64,000 bases of DNA from Brucella pecoris (GCF_006376675.1 NZ_VEWK01000010.1:62001-126000), one strand, 5' to 3'; shown: positions 52,562 to 62,048, numbered from the stretch's first letter. Notes: generated by a model from the sequence alone, not told the origin. Translations and numbers: made by a program.

Positions 52562-53566
52562 ATGCGGCTTTTATCTTTGCTGGCTTTTTCATTGTCCACA
52601 GCCATCGCTTTCACGCCTTCGGCACAGGCGAAAGACAAGCTCACTGTCTATACCTATGACAGCTTCGTTTCGGAATGGGGTCCGGGTCCGAAGGTCAAGG
52701 AAAACTTCGAGAAGGAATGCAACTGCGAAGTTGACTGGATTGCATCCGCCGATGGCGTTGCCCTGCTCAACCGCCTCAAGCTTGAAGGCAGCAATACCAA
52801 AGCCGACATCGTCCTCGGTCTCGATACCAATCTGACGACCGAAGCGCGCGCTACCGGCTTTTTCGCTCCAAGCGGTATCGACCAGAGCAATGTGAACGTT
52901 CCAGGTGGGTTCAAGGATGATATCTTCGTTCCCTATGATTATGGCTATTTCGCCGTGGTCTACGATTCGGAAAAACTACCCAATCCTCCAAAGAGCCTGA
53001 AGGAACTGGTCGAAGGCGATCCGTCGCAGAAGATCGTGCTGCAAGACCCGCGCACCTCTACGCCAGGTCTCGGCATGCTGCTCTGGATGAAATCGGTCTA
53101 TGGCAATGAGGCGGAAGCGGCCTGGCAAAAACTGCAGAAGCGCATCCTTACCGTCACGCCCGGCTGGTCGGAAGCCTATGGACTCTTCACCAAGGGCGAA
53201 GCCCCGATGGTACTGTCCTATACGACATCTCCCGCCTATCACATGATCGCGGAAAAGACGGAGCGCTATAAGGCTCTGACCTATCCGGAAGGCAATTATC
53301 TCCAGATCGAGCTTGCCGCCCAAACCACGACCGGTGCCCAAAACCCTCTGGCGCAAAAATTTCTGGCTTTCATGACCGGCCCCGGATTCCAGGATGTCAT
53401 TCCCGAAACCAACTGGATGTACCCGGCAGGCAAAACGTCCACCCCCCTTCCAGCCGCTTTCGACGCGATGCCGAAGCCCGAAAAGACACTTCTCTTTCCC
53501 TCTGACGAGGTAGCCAAAAACCGCAAGTCATGGGTCGATGAATGGCTGGCCGCAACCAGCAAATGA
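52562..53566 (+). CDS. thiB: Thiamine ABC transporter, periplasmic binding protein
   Basis: The 334-residue protein has a signal peptide (to about AQA, residue 22) and the ThiB core KLTVYTYDSFVSEWGPGPKVK, TKADIVLGLDTNL and ETNWMYPAGKT. It binds thiamine or TPP in the periplasm. The ATG at 52562 follows GAAAGGAAG; GTG just before it is less likely. thiP starts inside its stop codon region. Confidence 0.95.
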   Translation: MRLLSLLAFSLSTAIAFTPSAQAKDKLTVYTYDSFVSEWGPGPKVKENFEKECNCEVDWIASADGVALLNRLKLEGSNTKADIVLGLDTNLTTEARATGFFAPSGIDQSNVNVPGGFKDDIFVPYDYGYFAVVYDSEKLPNPPKSLKELVEGDPSQKIVLQDPRTSTPGLGMLLWMKSVYGNEAEAAWQKLQKRILTVTPGWSEAYGLFTKGEAPMVLSYTTSPAYHMIAEKTERYKALTYPEGNYLQIELAAQTTTGAQNPLAQKFLAFMTGPGFQDVIPETNWMYPAGKTSTPLPAAFDAMPKPEKTLLFPSDEVAKNRKSWVDEWLAATSK

Positions 53567-55188
53567 CGATATTCCCCGCACAGCACCGCTCGAAAGGCAT
53601 ATCCGCCGCCAGACCCGCTGCGGGTGTGTTGGCGCTTGTCTTTCTGGTCGTGCTTGCCGGTGGTGCGCTTATCGCACTGGCATTTGAAGCGGGCAGCGGC
53701 GGTTTCGATGCGGCTGCCAATTTCGACACTTATTTGTGGCGGGTTGCCCGCTTCACGGTCCTGCAGGCAATCGCTTCGAGCTTGCTTTCCGTGTTGTTTG
53801 CAGTTCCGGTCGCCCGCGCGCTTTATGCGGAAGCAAGCTTTCCGGGGCGCGGCCTTATTCTACGCCTGTTTGCCCTGCCGCTTGCTCTACCTGCACTCGT
53901 TGCAGTGCTCGGCGTCACCAGCATCTATGGCCGCAACGGTTTCATTGCGCATCTGTCCGAAGTGGCAGGACATCCGTTCCAACCGGATATTTACGGCATC
54001 ACAGGCATCCTGATCGCCCATATCTTCTTCAATATGCCGCTTGCGGTCCGTCTCATTCTGGCAGGATACGAATCCATACCAACCGATTACTGGAAGCTCT
54101 CCGCACAGCTCGGCATGGGTCATGGAGCGCGCTTCCGGCTCATCGAATGGCCCGTGATCCGGCGCAATCTGCCGGGCATGATCGGACTCATTTTCATGCT
54201 CTGCGTGACGAGTTTCACAACCGTACTGACGCTCGGCGGCGGGCCGCGTGCCACCACGCTGGAAGTCGCGATCTACCAAAGCCTGCACTTCGATTTCGAT
54301 CCGGGTCGTGCAGTCGCCCTCACCTTCACGCAGCTTGCACTGACATTGCTCGTCCTTCTGGCCCTGCGCCTGACCGGTAGCCCATCCGAAGAAGGCTTCA
54401 CCCATTCCGCGACACTGCGACGCTACGGCAAAGCGTCTACGGCTGAACGTATTTCGAACATCGTCATCATCGGAACAGGTTTCCTCTATGTCGCACTGCC
54501 GATTGCGGGCGTGGTCATTTCCGGTCTCGCCGCCGATCTCGTGCGACTATTGACGGAGAGAACGGTCTGGCGCGCGATCGGCACCAGTCTGGCGCTCGGT
54601 TTTTCCGCAGCACTCCTCTCGGTGATTCTGTCACTTGCGCTTGTGTCAGCACGTGAAGCAGTGAAAGAACGCAAGCTTTCCAACATCTTCGATACAGGCG
54701 CCAGCCTGATCCTCGTCATGCCGCCCATTGTGATCGGCGCTGGCTGGTTCATCCTGCTTCGCCACTTCACCAATCCGTTTGCGATGGCACCGTTCATGGT
54801 CGTCACCGTCAATGCGGCGATGGCCATGCCCTTTGCCGTGCGTCTGCTGCGCCCCGCATGGGACACGGCGGCCAGCCGCCACAACCGGCTTTGCGCACAA
54901 CTGGGCATTCACGGCCTCAACCGTTTCCAGCTCATCGACTGGCCGTCGATCCGCAAACCTTTCGGTATGGCCTTTGCTTTTGCCATGGCGCTCTCGCTCG
55001 GTGACCTTGGCACCATTGCCCTGTTCGGCAGCGACGCACTTTTGACCCTGCCCTATCTCCTCTTGCAGCGCATGGGCAGCTATCGCACATTCGACGCGGC
55101 GGGTCTGGCGCTCATTCTCGGGCTGCTTTGCCTCGCACTGATGATGATCGCAGATCGCGCATCCCGAAAGGAAAAGCCTTCTCTATGA
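53563..55188 (+). CDS. thiP: Thiamine ABC transporter permease
   Basis: The 541-residue permease has twelve helices in two homologous halves, each with a binding-protein-dependent transport loop (KLSAQLGMGHGARFRLIEWP and LCAQLGIHGLNRFQLIDWP). It starts at the ATGA overlapping the thiB stop, so it is translationally coupled. An alternative start 21 bases upstream would overlap thiB. Confidence 0.95.
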   Translation: MTIFPAQHRSKGISAARPAAGVLALVFLVVLAGGALIALAFEAGSGGFDAAANFDTYLWRVARFTVLQAIASSLLSVLFAVPVARALYAEASFPGRGLILRLFALPLALPALVAVLGVTSIYGRNGFIAHLSEVAGHPFQPDIYGITGILIAHIFFNMPLAVRLILAGYESIPTDYWKLSAQLGMGHGARFRLIEWPVIRRNLPGMIGLIFMLCVTSFTTVLTLGGGPRATTLEVAIYQSLHFDFDPGRAVALTFTQLALTLLVLLALRLTGSPSEEGFTHSATLRRYGKASTAERISNIVIIGTGFLYVALPIAGVVISGLAADLVRLLTERTVWRAIGTSLALGFSAALLSVILSLALVSAREAVKERKLSNIFDTGASLILVMPPIVIGAGWFILLRHFTNPFAMAPFMVVTVNAAMAMPFAVRLLRPAWDTAASRHNRLCAQLGIHGLNRFQLIDWPSIRKPFGMAFAFAMALSLGDLGTIALFGSDALLTLPYLLLQRMGSYRTFDAAGLALILGLLCLALMMIADRASRKEKPSL

Positions 55189-55937
55189 ATGCCTCGATGA
55201 ACGCCCTTGCCGAAATTCGCCTTGATGACGTTCGTTTCAGCTATGGTGAAACCGTCATGCATTTCGATGCGACGATACAAGGCGGTGTCATTGCTGCGAT
55301 TGTCGGGCCAAGCGGTTCGGGCAAGTCGACACTTCTCAACCTGATTGCCGGTTTCGAGTTTCCGCAATCCGGTCGTATCTTCATCGGTGATAGGGACGTC
55401 AGTGAACTTTCCCCGGCGGAGCGGCCGGTTTCGATGGTGTTTCAGGAAAACAACCTGTTTGCCCACCTGAGCGTCGAACAGAATGTCGGCCTTGGACGTT
55501 CGCCGAACCTGAAGCTGACCACGGAAGACCGCGCCGATATTGCGGAGGCTTTGTCGCGCGTCGGACTTGCAGGCAAGGAGCAGCGCAAACCGGAAGCTTT
55601 GTCCGGCGGCGAGCGTCAGCGCGTGGCGATTGCTCGCGCCCTCATACGCCAGCGCCCGGTTCTGCTCCTTGACGAAGCCTTTGCCTCGCTCGGCCCTGCC
55701 CTGCGGCACCAGATGCTGGATCTGGTCAGGGAGCTTCACCTTGAAACTGGCATGACGGTGCTGATGGTCACGCACACACCGGAAGACGCGCTCTATCTCG
55801 ACGCCTTGCTTATATTCCTCGATAACGGACAGATTTCCGCGCAAGGCCCAGCCAACAAACTGCTTTCCCCGACTGGACCGGAAGCACTACGGCACTATAT
55901 CGGCGAAAAACGGAATTCAGTGCCGAACCTCAAATAG
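55185..55937 (+). CDS. thiQ: Thiamine ABC transporter ATPase
   Basis: The 250-residue ATPase has Walker A GPSGSGKST, signature LSGGERQRVAIARAL and Walker B LLLDEAF. Start overlaps the thiP stop by 4 bases. It powers the ThiBPQ importer under riboswitch control. Confidence 0.95.
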   Translation: MNASMNALAEIRLDDVRFSYGETVMHFDATIQGGVIAAIVGPSGSGKSTLLNLIAGFEFPQSGRIFIGDRDVSELSPAERPVSMVFQENNLFAHLSVEQNVGLGRSPNLKLTTEDRADIAEALSRVGLAGKEQRKPEALSGGERQRVAIARALIRQRPVLLLDEAFASLGPALRHQMLDLVRELHLETGMTVLMVTHTPEDALYLDALLIFLDNGQISAQGPANKLLSPTGPEALRHYIGEKRNSVPNLK

Positions 55938-56088
55938 AGTTACGGGTGCGGACATATTTTGTTCGCAATCTGTCGGAAGAACCGGCTACAGATTTCTTGT
56001 GCGGCCTTGTACGGCTTGTACGCTTTCTGGTCTGTGGCTAGATTTGGCCTCGGATCATGCAATCTGATTCAGAAGCGAGGATAAAATA

Positions 56089-57621
56089 CTGTTCCGTCAA
56101 TCGACCCGTTCCCGGGCCTTCCTGTGTCTACCTATCTCCCTGCCAGAATGGACGCAGCACAATTGGCGGAAACCAGCCATCGGTCTTGGCTTGCTTGCGA
56201 TCGCCTTGATTTCAGGTTGCCAGTCGATCAATTCCAGCAAGGATCTGGGCCTGCAGCCTTCCGACAATCCGGTGACGGTCGACAATGTAACGCGCAATGA
56301 CCGGCTGGCACAGCTTGGCGCGCAGCAGCATCCACGCATCCTCGCGACCTATGGTGGTGAATATAAGGACCAAAGGCTTGAACGCATGGTGGCGAAGATC
56401 GTCGGCAAGCTGACGACAGTGACCGACAAGCCCGACCAGACCTATCGCATCACCATTCTCGATAGTCCCAATATCAACGCCTTCGCATTGCCGGGCGGCT
56501 ATCTCTATGTCACGCGCGGCCTGCTCGCGCTCGCAAACGACTCTTCCGAAGTCGCGGCCGTGATTGCCCACGAAATGGGCCATGTCATCGCCAATCATGG
56601 CATTCTGCGACAGGAGAAGGAAGCTGAGACGGCCATAGCCGGGCGTGTTGCCAGCGAAGTGCTGCATAATGAATCTGCCAGCCGCGAAGAAGCACTGCGC
56701 GGCAAGCTGCGGCTTGCCCAGTTCTCGCGCAATCAGGAATTGCAGGCGGATGCCATCGGCATCAAGATGATCGGCGAAGCCGGTTACGATCCGTTCGCTT
56801 CGGCGCGTTTCCTGCAATCGATGGAGGCCTATCAGAGCTTTCGTTCGGTTTCAGGCGCGACGGATGCCAGTCTCGACTTTCTTGCAAGCCACCCGGCAAC
56901 ACCGCAGCGCATCCAGCTTGCGCTCGGTCATGCACGCCGCATCGGCGCACCGGGTGTCGGCACGACCGATCGCGATTCCTTCCTCAATGGAATTGATGGC
57001 CTTCTTTACGGCGACTCGCCCAACGAAGGTTATGTCCGCGAACAGACCTTCATCCATCCGAAGCTCGGCGTCACCTTCCGCGCGCCGGTTGGTTTCACTA
57101 TCGACAACTCGGCCAATGCCGTCATGGCAAGCGGCCCCGGTGAGGTTGCCATTCGTTTCGACGGCGCATCTCTTCCGGCCGGATCGAACCTTGCCGACTA
57201 TATCCGGTCCGGCTGGGTGACCGGTCTTGACGACAGTTCGATTCAGACCACCACCATCAATGGATTGCCTGCCGCGACCGCGCGCGCCAGTGCCGACCGG
57301 TGGCAGTTCGACATTGTGGTCATCGGAGCCAACAACAAGGTCTATCGCTTCCTGACGGCGGCACCGAAAGGCAGCAGCGCGCTTCTGCCTGCTTCGCAGA
57401 CGGTTACCCAGTCCTTCCGTCTGCTGTCGCCAGCCGAACAAAATGCCATCAAGCCGCTGCGCATCCGCGTTGTGACAGTGAAGCCGGGCGACACGCTGGC
57501 CAGCCTGTCGGCACGCATGCAGGGCACCACCCGCAAGCTGGAACTGTTCCGCCTTCTCAATGCCATGTCAGCGGGGGCGACGGTTTCGGTCGGCGACCGC
57601 GTGAAGTTGATCAGCGAGTAG
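56089..57621 (+). CDS. M48 family metalloprotease, lipoprotein with C-terminal LysM-like segment
   Basis: The protein has the zinc motif HEMGH and third ligand Glu in NQELQADAIG (BepA/LoiP type). A lipobox (LISGC) is about 44 residues from the CTG at 56089. No ATG, GTG or TTG exists in frame between the upstream stop at 56065 and a TTG at 56191, which would leave too short a signal peptide. CTG at 56089 has a Shine-Dalgarno (GCGAGGA) at good distance, giving 510 residues. The C-terminal part (VTVKPGDTLASLSARMQG) resembles a LysM segment. The protease would act on outer membrane proteins in the periplasm. Confidence 0.85.
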   Translation: MFRQSTRSRAFLCLPISLPEWTQHNWRKPAIGLGLLAIALISGCQSINSSKDLGLQPSDNPVTVDNVTRNDRLAQLGAQQHPRILATYGGEYKDQRLERMVAKIVGKLTTVTDKPDQTYRITILDSPNINAFALPGGYLYVTRGLLALANDSSEVAAVIAHEMGHVIANHGILRQEKEAETAIAGRVASEVLHNESASREEALRGKLRLAQFSRNQELQADAIGIKMIGEAGYDPFASARFLQSMEAYQSFRSVSGATDASLDFLASHPATPQRIQLALGHARRIGAPGVGTTDRDSFLNGIDGLLYGDSPNEGYVREQTFIHPKLGVTFRAPVGFTIDNSANAVMASGPGEVAIRFDGASLPAGSNLADYIRSGWVTGLDDSSIQTTTINGLPAATARASADRWQFDIVVIGANNKVYRFLTAAPKGSSALLPASQTVTQSFRLLSPAEQNAIKPLRIRVVTVKPGDTLASLSARMQGTTRKLELFRLLNAMSAGATVSVGDRVKLISE

Positions 57622-57630
57622 GCCTTAACG

Positions 57631-58332
57631 ATGGAAACACTTATCCATTCTGTCCTTGCCGGGAAAATCACACCTCTCGGGCCGCACGGCGTTCCAAGCG
57701 GCATCGACAAGCAGCCGGTTACCGGCAAAGTCCGCGTAACGTTTGAAGGGCTGGACTGCGACGCTCAAGGCGACCGGAAAGTGCATGGCGGACCGGAAAA
57801 GGCACTCCATCATTATCCGCATGACCATTATGCTGTCTGGCGTGACGAAATTGGTGACAATCCGCGTCTGAACCTGCGCGGTGCTTTCGGCGAAAACATC
57901 TCTACGTCGGGTCTCGATGAACGCAATGTTGCCGTGGGCGACAGGTTTCGGCTTGGCAGCGCGCTTGTTGAGGTTTCACAGGGGCGCCAGCCCTGCTGGA
58001 AACTGAACGAACGCTTTGCAACAGCCGATATGGCCATTCGCGTCCAGAAGACGGGACGGACAGGCTGGTATTATCGTGTGCTGGAGGAAGGTGATGTGGA
58101 AACTGGCGATTCGATGACACTCATCGATCGCCTTTCACCGGACTGGACGCTGCACCGGGTCTGGCATCTGCTCTATGTCGATACACTGAACTACGAAGAA
58201 CTCGCCAATATGGCGGAGCTTTCGCATCTAGCCGATAGCTGGAAGCGATATGCAGTGCGTCGCCTCGAAAACCGCAAGGTTGAGGATTGGTCGTCCCGGC
58301 TTGAAGGCAAGAACACCGAACCACAAAAGTAA
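57631..58332 (+). CDS. MOSC domain protein
   Basis: The 233-residue protein has the MOSC pattern DAQGDRKVHGGPEKALHHYP and a conserved Cys (GRQPCWKLNERF), with a C-terminal helical tail like YiiM. MOSC proteins bind molybdenum cofactor-related sulfur; YiiM reduces N-hydroxylated compounds. It lies 9 bases after the M48 stop and may be cotranscribed. Confidence 0.9.
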   Translation: METLIHSVLAGKITPLGPHGVPSGIDKQPVTGKVRVTFEGLDCDAQGDRKVHGGPEKALHHYPHDHYAVWRDEIGDNPRLNLRGAFGENISTSGLDERNVAVGDRFRLGSALVEVSQGRQPCWKLNERFATADMAIRVQKTGRTGWYYRVLEEGDVETGDSMTLIDRLSPDWTLHRVWHLLYVDTLNYEELANMAELSHLADSWKRYAVRRLENRKVEDWSSRLEGKNTEPQK

Positions 58333-58377
58333 GGAGCCATTCGGCCCCTCTACTTGTGTTGCCTTGGTCGTAACAGC

Positions 58378-59313
58378 CTATGCCTGATAGGCTGCCAGTT
58401 CATGCTGGCTCAACAGAGCAATCTTCAGCTTCTCCATTGCCCGGCTTTCGATCTGCCGCACCCGTTCCTTAGAGATGCCGAGCTTTTCACCCAGCGCTTC
58501 AAGCGTTACGCCGTCATCATCGAGGCGCCGCTCGCGGATAATGTGCAGCTCGCGCTCGTTCAGCGTGTCGAGAGCCACATTGAGCCACTGATTGCGGCGC
58601 TCCATATCAATGGAACTTTCGGCGATCTCGTCCTGCAGGGGATGATCGTCAACCAGAAAATCCATACGACGGGACGCGCCAGACTCGTCATTGTTCACAG
58701 GTGCCGATAGAGAACTGTCTGGTCCCGAAAGGCGGCTGTCCATGATCTCGACGTCGTTTGTCGAAACACCCAACTGATCGGAAATTTCCCGATACATCTC
58801 GGCCTTGGTCATATTGTCATCGGACTGAGCCAGTTTCGAACGAAGCCGCCGCAGATTGAAAAACAGCGCCTTTTGCGCCGAACTTGTGCCACCGCGCACG
58901 ATGGACCAGTTGCGCAAGATATAGTCCTGCATCGACGCGCGAATCCACCACGATGCATAAGTCGAGAAACGCACTTCCCGTTCGGGATCGAAACGGGCGG
59001 CAGCTTCAAGAAGACCCACATAACCTTCCTGTATGAGATCGTTCATCGGTAGTTTGAACTTACGGAAGCGCCCGGCCATCGAAATAACCAGTCGCATATG
59101 GGCGGATGTGATGCGGTGTAGTGCGTCCTGATCTTTCAGCTCCTTCCAGCGAATGGCAAGGGCTCGTTCCTCTTCGCGCTCCAGATAGGGAGCCGACATT
59201 GCGCTGCGGATCATGGACTGGGAAGAGGCCGCGGGCGCCGGGAGGTTGCGCGCAACCATAGGTATGCGATTGGCTGGAACTGCGGAAGAACTGCTCATGG
59301 ATGACTGCTTCAT
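58378..59313 (-). CDS. rpoH: RpoH-type sigma-32 factor
   Basis: The 311-residue sigma factor has region 2 with DLIQEGYVGLLEAAARFDPE, the RpoH-box segment QKALFFNLRRLRSKL, and the region 4 HTH TLEALGEKLGISKERVRQIE. The start at 59313 has GGAG 6 bases upstream. Brucellaceae carry two RpoH proteins; gene order next to carD suggests this is the RpoH2 type, which is an inference. It controls heat and oxidative stress genes. Confidence 0.93.
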   Translation of the reverse strand: MKQSSMSSSSAVPANRIPMVARNLPAPAASSQSMIRSAMSAPYLEREEERALAIRWKELKDQDALHRITSAHMRLVISMAGRFRKFKLPMNDLIQEGYVGLLEAAARFDPEREVRFSTYASWWIRASMQDYILRNWSIVRGGTSSAQKALFFNLRRLRSKLAQSDDNMTKAEMYREISDQLGVSTNDVEIMDSRLSGPDSSLSAPVNNDESGASRRMDFLVDDHPLQDEIAESSIDMERRNQWLNVALDTLNERELHIIRERRLDDDGVTLEALGEKLGISKERVRQIESRAMEKLKIALLSQHELAAYQA

Positions 59314-59661
59314 CTGGTTCTCCTGTTCTGAACTCACGCCCGTCTGGGCGTTCAGTGGAAGGATATGCCAGTCCCACAAAGACCCCTTGGACGAACGTGC
59401 GAATTCGCCCAAAACTCCCCGCCAGGCCTATTCTTTGGCCAATACGATTACGCCGCAAAACAAACCCGTTTACGAACTGGTGTCTGAGAGAACGCGTCAG
59501 GTGCCATCGGGTTCCCTCCAACCCAGGATAAATCTCTGACAATGCAGAAAGATGACTGGAGGGGTTAATGATTGATTGCAAAATTCAATAAAATTTTAAC
59601 CAAGTAATACTCCCCTATTCACAAGGAGGGTATGCGCTCAATTCCTGGCGAAGAGAAAAAA
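59314..59661. other. Leader region of rpoH
   Basis: The 350 bases before rpoH show an AT-rich stretch around 59570-59625, likely its promoter, but no clear -35/-10 pair. Open frames here lack protein character. No ROSE-type thermosensor was recognised. Confidence 0.4.
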
Positions 59662-59693
59662 CAAAAAAAGCCCGGCTAAAACCGGGCCTTTTT
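59662..59693 (-). terminator. Terminator of carD
   Basis: On the minus strand GCCCGGTTTTAGCCGGGC is followed by seven T residues; A residues on the other side make it possibly bidirectional. It begins 20 bases after the carD stop. Confidence 0.9.
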
Positions 59694-59712
59694 GAAAGAA
59701 AGAGAAGTAAGC

Positions 59713-60303
59713 TTATGCAGCCTCTACTTCATCATCGTCGAGGTCAGCTTCAGCGTCGGCCTTGCCCCGCTTCGGTCCCTTGGCGAGGTTTGCTTCGATC
59801 AGACGAACAGCTTCGGTTTCAGAAAGCTTGTTCACGGCAGCGATCTCACGTGCCATACGATCAAGGGCAGCTTCATAGAGCTGACGCTCGGAATAGGACT
59901 GCTCCGGCTGATTCTCAGCACGGAAAAGATCGCGAACGACTTCCGAGATCGAGATCAGATCGCCGGAATTGATCTTTGCATCATATTCCTGGGCGCGGCG
60001 CGACCACATGGTGCGCTTTACACGTGCGCGGCCCTGTACGACCTTCAAGGCACGCTCAACATAGTCGGTCTCCGACAGCTTGCGCATACCGATGGTAGCG
60101 GCTTTGGCAACCGGCACCTTCAGGCGCATCTTGTCTTTTTCAAAATCGATCACGAAAAGCTCGAGCTTGTGACCTGCCACTTCCTGCTCTTCGATGGTGA
60201 CGATCTGGCCGACGCCATGAGCCGGATATACGATGGCCTCACCGGCCTTGAAACCGCCACGCGCTACTGGAGACTTTTTCTGCTGGGATGACATACGCTT
60301 CAT
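59713..60303 (-). CDS. carD: CarD-family transcription regulator
   Basis: The 196-residue protein (MKRMSSQQKKSPVARGGFKA...) has the CarD RNA-polymerase interaction domain (EAIVYPAHGVGQIVTIEEQE) and a C-terminal helical part with an acidic tail. It stabilises open promoter complexes, especially at rRNA promoters. A start 9 bases later (MSSQ) is also possible; GGGAG lies just before 60303. The frame continues upstream but without protein pattern. Confidence 0.93.
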   Translation of the reverse strand: MKRMSSQQKKSPVARGGFKAGEAIVYPAHGVGQIVTIEEQEVAGHKLELFVIDFEKDKMRLKVPVAKAATIGMRKLSETDYVERALKVVQGRARVKRTMWSRRAQEYDAKINSGDLISISEVVRDLFRAENQPEQSYSERQLYEAALDRMAREIAAVNKLSETEAVRLIEANLAKGPKRGKADAEADLDDDEVEAA

Positions 60304-60865
60304 TACTCCCTGTTGTGCCCGGCGCGACCCGCCGGTTGACACATGATGTTCGACCGCGCTCCGGAGGAATGAAGCACGGAAGTTGGTTGTCGGCTTGGAA
60401 CTGAAAACGCATCTGACGACAAATCTAACCGACCGGGTGTACGGTGAGGGGGACGACGCCAAATCGCAATCATCTTCCCCGGTGCCATTCAGCCCGGTAC
60501 TAAAGATCAGCCCTTTCAGAGATTAACGCATAGCGCCACGAATTGACGTCCAGTCACCGAAATTATTGAGGTAATCTAACACAATTTCGCGAAAGAATCA
60601 ACAAATTGCCAAATATGTCGCATCTGGCAACGCAACACGCCTAAAAGATGAGCGTTTTCCCGTGATTTTATTCGTCTTTTGACGCTACATCACAGAAAAA
60701 GCAAGTGATAAATCCTGCAATCTTGCAATGTCTGACAACCTGGCAGTCTTAACAGGACGAACTTGCAAGTTCGAGAAGTGCTAAGTCTTCTCGAACAAAG
60801 ACATACTTGTACAATACCATCTATAGCACGTCAGCCTGGCAGCACTGCCTGAACACCACACGGAG
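60304..60865. other. Intergenic region between carD and fdxA
   Basis: This 560-base region holds the carD promoter and the end of the fdxA transcript. A perfect inverted repeat GTTCGAGAAG/CTTCTCGAAC lies at 60769-60796. The part at 60560-60720 is AT-rich. No gene was seen. Confidence 0.4.
60769..60796. repeat. Perfect inverted repeat after fdxA
   Basis: Arms GTTCGAGAAG (60769-60778) and CTTCTCGAAC (60787-60796) with an 8-base loop. No T-run on either side. It lies about 70 bases beyond the fdxA stop and could be a terminator variant or an operator. Confidence 0.5.
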
Positions 60866-61204
60866 TTAGTCGCCGCTGCCCGGTTCAGCAGAGAAATATT
60901 GCTCCAGCTTTCCAGCCACACCGTCCATTTCCTTGGCTTCCGGCAAGGCGTCCTTCTTGGCAGTAATATTGGGCCATTTTGCCGCATATTCCGTGTTCAG
61001 TTCCAGCCACTTGTCGAGGCCCGGCTCAGTGTCGGGGCTGATAGCCTCGGCAGGGCATTCCGGTTCACATACGCCACAGTCGATGCACTCGTCGGGATTA
61101 ATGACGAGCATATTTTCGCCTTCGTAGAAACAATCGACCGGACAGACCTCGACGCAGTCCGTATATTTGCAGCGAATGCAATTATCGGTCACGACATACG
61201 TCAT
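60866..61204 (-). CDS. fdxA: Ferredoxin II (7Fe type)
   Basis: The 112-residue protein has CIRCKYTDCVEVCPVDCF and CIDCGVCEPECP, giving one 3Fe-4S and one 4Fe-4S cluster, and the C-terminal extension typical of FdxA. It transfers electrons. A 14-base palindrome lies about 190 bases upstream. Part of the conserved helicase-S4-fdxA-carD-rpoH order. Confidence 0.96.
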   Translation of the reverse strand: MTYVVTDNCIRCKYTDCVEVCPVDCFYEGENMLVINPDECIDCGVCEPECPAEAISPDTEPGLDKWLELNTEYAAKWPNITAKKDALPEAKEMDGVAGKLEQYFSAEPGSGD

Positions 61205-61397
61205 CGTCGAACTCCTGTTGCCGCCCGAATTCCTGAATAGGCAGCTTATTTATCCTACAGCTTTGCGCCGATACTCCGGCAAGCCGACAATCGGCTCAGG
61301 GCTTTGGAATATCTCGCCACGAAGTCACTGTGCACGGAAATGGTTGCGGGTCTCAGCCCATGCCCTTTTATGACACTGCGTGAGGTAACGATTTTAT

Positions 61398-61411
61398 CTT
61401 GTCATGACAAG
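61398..61411. promoter_or_regulatory. 14-bp palindrome upstream of fdxA
   Basis: CTTGTCATGACAAG is a perfect palindrome. It lies about 190 bases upstream of fdxA in the region between fdxA and the S4 gene and could be a regulator site; no factor is assigned. Confidence 0.35.
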
Positions 61412-61555
61412 GGTACAAACGCCGCAATGTCACGAAGTCGCGCGCATCTGAAACAGCATTTCGTTTGAGGGGTTTCGCGTGGAAAAGGCTTTCGCCAGAG
61501 CGGTTTGATACGCAATTTCAATCACCGCCGTAACTTACCTGCGGCAACGCGTCCA

Positions 61556-61661
61556 GCCCGGCGCTGAGCCAGCCTCAATGGAATCACAGCAAGCACTCTA
61601 TCTGTTTTAGCGGATGTCTTTATCCCGAAACCGGTTCCCACTTTCGGGAGACATGCTCTAA
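61556..61661. repeat. Composite double-hairpin repeat, partly decayed
   Basis: On the minus strand it starts TTAGAGCATGTCTCCCGAAA, with arms closing at GGATAAAGACATCC, then a short GCTAAAACAGATAG spacer and a weak second palindrome with AGTGCTTGCTGTG. The layout matches 5306-5403 and 40688-40797. It lies right after the stop of the S4 gene. Confidence 0.6.
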
Positions 61662-62047
61662 TTTCCGCGTAAACGATCCGTTTCGCGGCGTTCTTTCTTG
61701 GTCGGGCGCCCTGCCCCGCTCTCACGCTGCGGCGTTGCGGCCACTGGTGCCATCGCAGTCGCGGATGCCGGTGGCGGCGTAAGATCTTCATAAAGAAGCT
61801 GTGCTTCAGGCGCCGGGCCGCGACGTTCACCCGGAGCAAGTATCTTGTAAACGAGGATACGCCGGTCGAGCGTAATGGTCAGCACATCACCCACCTTCAC
61901 CTGATGAGCGGCGTGGTCGATCTTGTCACGGTTGACCCGGACTTTGCCGCCGACGGCGAGTTTCGCCGCCAGCGATCTTGATTTGACCACGCGCGCAAAG
62001 AACAGCCACTTGTCGATTCGCTGTCTTGCGCCCGTTTCTGCAGTCAT
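61658..62047 (-). CDS. S4-domain RNA-binding protein (Hsp15-like)
   Basis: The 129-residue protein starts MTAETGARQRIDKWLFFARV and has the S4 motif LAAKLAVGGKVRVNRDKID, with a basic C-terminus. Hsp15 rescues stalled 50S subunits carrying nascent chains. It starts 1 base after the helicase stop, so both are coupled. Confidence 0.9.
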   Translation of the reverse strand: MTAETGARQRIDKWLFFARVVKSRSLAAKLAVGGKVRVNRDKIDHAAHQVKVGDVLTITLDRRILVYKILAPGERRGPAPEAQLLYEDLTPPPASATAMAPVAATPQRESGAGRPTKKERRETDRLRGN

Positions 62048-62048
62048 C

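Noticed and set aside
56191..57621. M48 protease starting at TTG 56191
   Set aside because: This would leave only nine residues before the lipobox cysteine and no positive charge, which does not make a working lipoprotein signal.
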